A stretch of 64,000 bases of DNA from assembly GCF_003014735.1 (NCBI RefSeq), contig NZ_PYAX01000025.1, positions 21,622 to 85,621 of the forward strand, given 5' to 3'. Both the position numbers and the translations under genes were made by a program. Below, one piece after another: positions 60,546 through 64,000 of this stretch. Position 1 is the stretch's first letter; every line of letters starts with the position of its first letter. This DNA comes from Saccharothrix carnea. Its GTDB lineage: Bacteria > Actinomycetota > Actinomycetes > Mycobacteriales > Pseudonocardiaceae. The notes beneath the pieces are model-generated. The model was not told the DNA's origin. It saw only the letters and a program-made list of their open reading frames with translations, and searched no databases.

Positions 60546-61601
60546 TCAGTGCCTGGGGGCCGGTGACGCGGTCTGCCGCAGGGGTGCGCCGGCGTCGTGC
60601 AGGTGGCGGAGGACCTCGGCGTAGGAGTCGCGCATGGTCGCCTTGCTGTAGGGGATGCCGTGGCGTGCGCAGAAGTCTTCGACGATGGGTTGGGCGCGGC
60701 GCAGGTTGGGGCGCGGCATGTGGGGGAACAGGTGGTGCTCGATCTGGTGGTTGAGCCCGCCGAGCAGCGCGTCGACCCATCGCCCGCCGGTGACGTTGCG
60801 GGAGGTGAGGACCTGCTTGTGCAGGTGGTCCAGGCGTTGGCCGGGGGCGATGATGGGCATGCCCTTGTGGTTGGGGGCGAAGGAACAGCCGAGGTAGACG
60901 CCCATGAGGCCTTGGTGCACGGCGATGAACGCGATCCCCTGCAGCGGTGACAGCACCCAGAACACCGCGGTCAGGTACCCGGCCAGGGGGACGAGCTGCA
61001 ACGTGGCCTCGGTCCACGGGCGGCTGACCTCGCGCCGCCACACCGCTTGAAGGCTGGAGATGCGCAGCACGACCGCTTCGGCCAGCAGCAGCGGGAAGAA
61101 CAGGAACGCCTGGTACTTGGTGATCCACCGGTACAGGCCGCGCTTGTCGCCTGCCTGCTCGCGGCTGAAGGCGATGGCGTGGATCTCGATGTCGGGGTCG
61201 TGGTCCTCGTGGTTGGGGTTGGCGTGGTGGCGGGTGTGCTTGCCGACCCACCACTGGTAGCTGATCCCGGTGACGCCTCCGTGCAGGTGTCCCACGATGT
61301 CGTTGTGGCGGTGGCTGCGGAAGATCTGCCGGTGCCCGGCGTCGTGGCCGATGAACGCGAACTGGGTGAAGACCACCGCGAGCAGCGCTGCGGTCAGCAT
61401 CTGCCACCACGACTCGCCCACCAGCACGAAGAGCGCACCGGTGGCCGCGAGCAGCAGGATGTTGATCACCATCCGCGCGGTGTAGTAGCCGCGACGCCGT
61501 TCCAGCAGCCCCGCCTCCTTGACCTCACGGGTCAGACGCGCGAAGTCACTGGCCGGTCTGGAACCGGGAACGCGCGTGGCGGGATCGGACAACGATGTCA
61601 T
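60546..61601 (-). CDS. Membrane fatty acid desaturase (front-end/DesA type)
   Basis: The 351-residue protein has four hydrophobic segments and the three histidine boxes of di-iron desaturases: HDAGH (about residue 85), HTRHHANPNHEDHD (about 120) and the late box HQIEHHLFPHM (about 285). The QxxHH form of the third box is typical of front-end desaturases; no fused cytochrome b5 is present. ATG 61601 is chosen for GGAAGG upstream; the frame is open for 30 more codons. It introduces a double bond into membrane acyl lipids. Confidence 0.88.
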   Translation of the reverse strand: MTSLSDPATRVPGSRPASDFARLTREVKEAGLLERRRGYYTARMVINILLLAATGALFVLVGESWWQMLTAALLAVVFTQFAFIGHDAGHRQIFRSHRHNDIVGHLHGGVTGISYQWWVGKHTRHHANPNHEDHDPDIEIHAIAFSREQAGDKRGLYRWITKYQAFLFFPLLLAEAVVLRISSLQAVWRREVSRPWTEATLQLVPLAGYLTAVFWVLSPLQGIAFIAVHQGLMGVYLGCSFAPNHKGMPIIAPGQRLDHLHKQVLTSRNVTGGRWVDALLGGLNHQIEHHLFPHMPRPNLRRAQPIVEDFCARHGIPYSKATMRDSYAEVLRHLHDAGAPLRQTASPAPRH

Positions 61602-61931
61602 GAGGTGCCTTCCAGGCGAACGAGCTGTTCGTGGAGGGTTTCCGCTGAAGGACTCGTCTAACCCCGAAAAGCTGTTTTCAACAGAGCGCACTCGGGAGGA
61701 CGCGCACGGTTTGCGCGAGCGGCACCCTGACTCCGCCTCGCTCTTGGTCTTCGAGGTGGGACTACCGGTGGCGTCGACATCGACGTGTCGGGGTCCCGAT
61801 CGCCGACTCGGACCGGGCAGTAGTCGTCCGGGATGACGGAGGCGAGGTCGGGTGGATCGGTCAGCTCGCGGTCAACGGGCTTTCCGCTCCTGCTTTGGCG
61901 TGCACCGCGCGACCAACACGGCTCTCGTCGG
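61602..61931. other. Intergenic region
   Basis: The 330-base stretch holds the desaturase promoter and the downstream end of the MEDS-histidine kinase gene. A short AT-richer patch (about 61655-61690) may be the promoter. Nothing else was seen. Confidence 0.4.
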
Positions 61932-62873
61932 TCACCGATCGACGCGCAGGAAAGCGGTCACAGTCGTGCCGTGGGCGGTGGCGTGGGTGCGTACGAGGTC
62001 GGCCAGTTGGTTGACCAGTAGCAGGCCGCGGCCTCCGCGCTGTCCCGGTTCGGGTGGCCGGCGACCGGCCAGCGGGTCGGTCAGGCGTCCGTCGTCCTCG
62101 ACCGAACAGATCAGGTGTGCCCCGTCGCGCCAGATCCGCAGTCGGCATCCGGCGCCGGTGTGCCTGAGGCTGTTGGTCACCAGCTCGGTGGCGATGAGTT
62201 CGAGGTCTGCGATCGCCTCGGCGTCCAGTGGCGATCGCCGTGCCTGGTCGGCGACGAGACGGCGGACGTCGCGGATGTCCGCGGTGGTCCCGACGTCGAG
62301 GTCGGCGGAGTCCGGGGCGGTCGGCAGTGGTCGGTTGTAGCGGTCGACCACGGCGTGGGGGTCGTAGTGGTCGCTGTCGCGACGCCCGGTCGCCTCCCAC
62401 ACCGTCGGGTGTGTGGCCAGGGCGTCGGCCAGCACGTGGTCGTCGAGGGCGCGGGAGTCGTAGGGGCAGACGATGGTGACGTCGCGTCCGGCGAAGGCCA
62501 GGTTGATCAGTGCTTCGTGCTGTGCGCAGGCGGGGTACTCGATTTCGGTGCGGCCGGCCCAGATCGGCTCGCCGATGATGCGCACCTGCCCGGAGCGGTG
62601 GGCGTCGGCGAACCGGCGCAGGACGGTCGGGATGATCCTGCCGGGGTTGCGGCCCACCACTTCCATGTCGAGCATCAGCACGTCGTCCGCGGCCGTGCCC
62701 AACGCCTCGCGCAGCAGCCGCAGCCTCGCCCCGGGCACCGCCACGGCGGCGGGGTGCCCTTCGCCCAGGCCATCGGTGATGAAGGGCACGAGTGCGTCCA
62801 GGTACTCCTCGTCGGAGTTGTAGAACAGGGCCGGGTGCACGAACACGCCGGAGGGCGTCGTCGCGGCGCTCAT
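61932..62873 (-). CDS. MEDS-domain anti-sigma/histidine-kinase-like protein
   Basis: The 313-residue protein has an N-terminal MEDS (methanogen/methylotroph sensory) domain (about 10-180; GVFVHPALFYNSDEEYLDAL) and a C-terminal HATPase_c_2 domain (about 195-310; ATELVTNSLRHT, VEDDGR, GRGLLLVNQLAD) of the RsbW/anti-sigma type. It lacks the His-phosphorylation domain. It probably acts as a sensing switch kinase in a sigma-factor pathway with the upstream MEDS-STAS protein, whose stop it overlaps by four bases. Confidence 0.82.
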   Translation of the reverse strand: MSAATTPSGVFVHPALFYNSDEEYLDALVPFITDGLGEGHPAAVAVPGARLRLLREALGTAADDVLMLDMEVVGRNPGRIIPTVLRRFADAHRSGQVRIIGEPIWAGRTEIEYPACAQHEALINLAFAGRDVTIVCPYDSRALDDHVLADALATHPTVWEATGRRDSDHYDPHAVVDRYNRPLPTAPDSADLDVGTTADIRDVRRLVADQARRSPLDAEAIADLELIATELVTNSLRHTGAGCRLRIWRDGAHLICSVEDDGRLTDPLAGRRPPEPGQRGGRGLLLVNQLADLVRTHATAHGTTVTAFLRVDR

Positions 62874-63712
62874 GCGGCGTGGTCCACGTGCACGTCACGC
62901 AGGTCGAGCAGATCCACGAGGCGGGCCAAGCCCGGCCACGAGCCGCGCAGCGCGAGGGGTGCGCCGAGGCGTGCGGCGTGGTCGGCCAGGCGCAGCAGGT
63001 TGTTGTGGTCGATGAAGGTCAGCTCCCTGGCGTCGAGCACCAGCTCTCCGTCCCGAGCACGTAGGTCGACGCGGTTCAACGCCTGGGTGAAGAGGCCGTC
63101 TGCGTGGGAGTCCACTTCGCCGCCCAACGCGGTGGTGTGACCGTCCGCGGCGTGCAGCCGGAAGCCGGGCGCTCGGGCGTTGGTGTTCGGGTGCAGGCAC
63201 GCCAGCTCCGCGAACGCCGAGTCGTCGATCTCCGCGGAAGAGTACGCGCACATCGCGGAGAACGGGTGGTCGGCCATGTAGCGGTCCACCAGGTGCTCGT
63301 AGCGGGCGAAGGCGGCGAGTTGCTTCGGGGTGCGCACCAGGGGAGTGGCCTCGGCGACCACCCGGAACCCGGCGAACCCGTCGCGCACGGCGGCCTCGGT
63401 GGCGGCGGTGTAGGCCCGGACCTGCGCCTCGGGCTCGACCACGGCGCCGACCGGGTACGTCGCTTCCAATGAGGTGACCTGGGCCGCACCTTCTCGCAGT
63501 GCGCGGTCGATGCCGTCGATCCCCCGCAGGCCGTGCACCAGGGCGTCCACGTCGCCGGAGGCCACGTAGCAGACCCGGTAGCCCTGTTCCAGGCCGTCGA
63601 GCAGGAACTCCCGTGCCCGGGCCTCGAACTCGGGCACGTCGTCGTACCGCCAGCACACGTGGTCGTGTGCACCCAGCCCACGCGTGTGATCGACGAGCCC
63701 TGACCTGCGCAT
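62870..63712 (-). CDS. MEDS-domain protein with STAS (anti-anti-sigma-like) domain
   Basis: The 280-residue protein has a MEDS domain (about 12-165; GLGAHDHVCWRYDDVPEFEA) and a C-terminal STAS-like region (about 190-275; ELVLDARELTFIDHNNLLRL). The usual phosphorylated Ser/Thr of STAS proteins is at the position read as HNN here, so phosphorylation is uncertain. MEDS is thought to bind a small metabolite. It overlaps the kinase-like gene by 4 bp, giving a two-gene sensing module. Confidence 0.78.
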   Translation of the reverse strand: MRRSGLVDHTRGLGAHDHVCWRYDDVPEFEARAREFLLDGLEQGYRVCYVASGDVDALVHGLRGIDGIDRALREGAAQVTSLEATYPVGAVVEPEAQVRAYTAATEAAVRDGFAGFRVVAEATPLVRTPKQLAAFARYEHLVDRYMADHPFSAMCAYSSAEIDDSAFAELACLHPNTNARAPGFRLHAADGHTTALGGEVDSHADGLFTQALNRVDLRARDGELVLDARELTFIDHNNLLRLADHAARLGAPLALRGSWPGLARLVDLLDLRDVHVDHAA

Positions 63713-63878
63713 TCCTGCAATTCTACGTAACGCTGGTGCTCGCCCGCCACACTGGGGGTGGCCGGTCGGCGGATGACCGGTGGTCAGCGCGACAGCACCG
63801 CGGTGACCGCCTGGTCGACCGTGGCGTGCACGGCCACCGGCCGTCGCAATCGACCGTCGGCCACCTGCGCCGGTCCGG

Positions 63879-64000
63879 TCACGTCAGGACGCCGTCGGGT
63901 CCCGGGATGCGGTGCCGGGTCAGTGCTTCGTCGAGTTCGCCGCGCTCGTGGGCGGTCACGAGGTCGTGGGCGATGTCGCGCAGTTTGCGGTTGGTGTGCT
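63879..64000 (-). CDS. Partial CDS: C-terminal end of a probable ANTAR-type regulator
   Basis: The last 40 codons of a minus-strand gene read 'HTNRKLRDIAHDLVTAHERG', ELDEALTRHR and end PDGVLT. This resembles the tail of ANTAR-domain RNA-binding antiterminators (pattern 'SQxTNxKLRDVA'). The start lies beyond the window. It would sit just upstream of the MEDS genes on the same strand. Confidence 0.5.
   Translation of the reverse strand, partial: HTNRKLRDIAHDLVTAHERGELDEALTRHRIPGPDGVLT

Overview
The window is GC-rich DNA of a filamentous actinomycete. Supporting signs are strong third-position GC bias, GTG starts, AAGGAG-type ribosome binding sites, a large secreted CAZyme set, AfsR/SARP and LAL regulators, and a thiopeptide-type cluster. 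The gene style fits Pseudonocardiales (Saccharothrix/Actinosynnema/Lentzea-like); that placement is inference without a database search. No rRNA, tRNA, CRISPR array or intact insertion sequence was seen.

Layout. 0.1-7.8 kb is a minus-strand run for the cell surface or exterior: a small laccase, a 1325-residue ThuA/PQQ-propeller/PKD/keto-hydrolase protein, a cupredoxin with Ig-like repeats, and a secreted repeat protein. 8.6-13.2 kb holds a small secreted protein, a metallo-beta-lactamase-fold hydrolase behind a sigma-factor remnant, and a cytochrome b561-molybdopterin oxidoreductase fusion overlapping a TDT/SLAC1-type transporter. 13.6-29.3 kb is a glycan-degradation island centred on beta-mannan: two GH2 enzymes, a GH5, a probable GH134 mannanase, three GH26 mannanases with CBM2 or CBM13 modules, and a ROK-family repressor. 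Palindromic operator candidates and strong terminators separate its units.

29.5-42.9 kb is the most notable region, a lactazole-type thiopeptide cluster. A divergent AfsR/SARP regulator faces three small Cys/Ser-rich precursor genes. These are followed by a nearly overlapping chain: glutamylating LanB, pyridine synthase, Ocin-ThiF protein, YcaO, an additional nitroreductase-like protein, and an elimination-dehydrogenase fusion. A secreted HAF-repeat protein follows. The order parallels lazA-lazF, but the precursors are multiplied, carry Cys runs, and predict a different ring size.

43-54 kb holds an SDR lacking its catalytic Tyr, a CMD-family protein, an alpha/beta hydrolase divergent from an unusual TetR with an extra C-terminal HTH, a LAL regulator, and a PQQ-type sugar dehydrogenase with a perfect CebR-type box. 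A truncated second AfsR reads in frame into that dehydrogenase. 54-64 kb holds an I36 protease inhibitor next to a subtilisin-trypsin double protease, two regulators, a GlsB-like membrane protein, a fatty acid desaturase, and a MEDS-domain signalling pair followed by the end of a probable ANTAR gene. Degraded gene remnants (sigma factor, ferritin-like, possibly GH13) point to past rearrangement.
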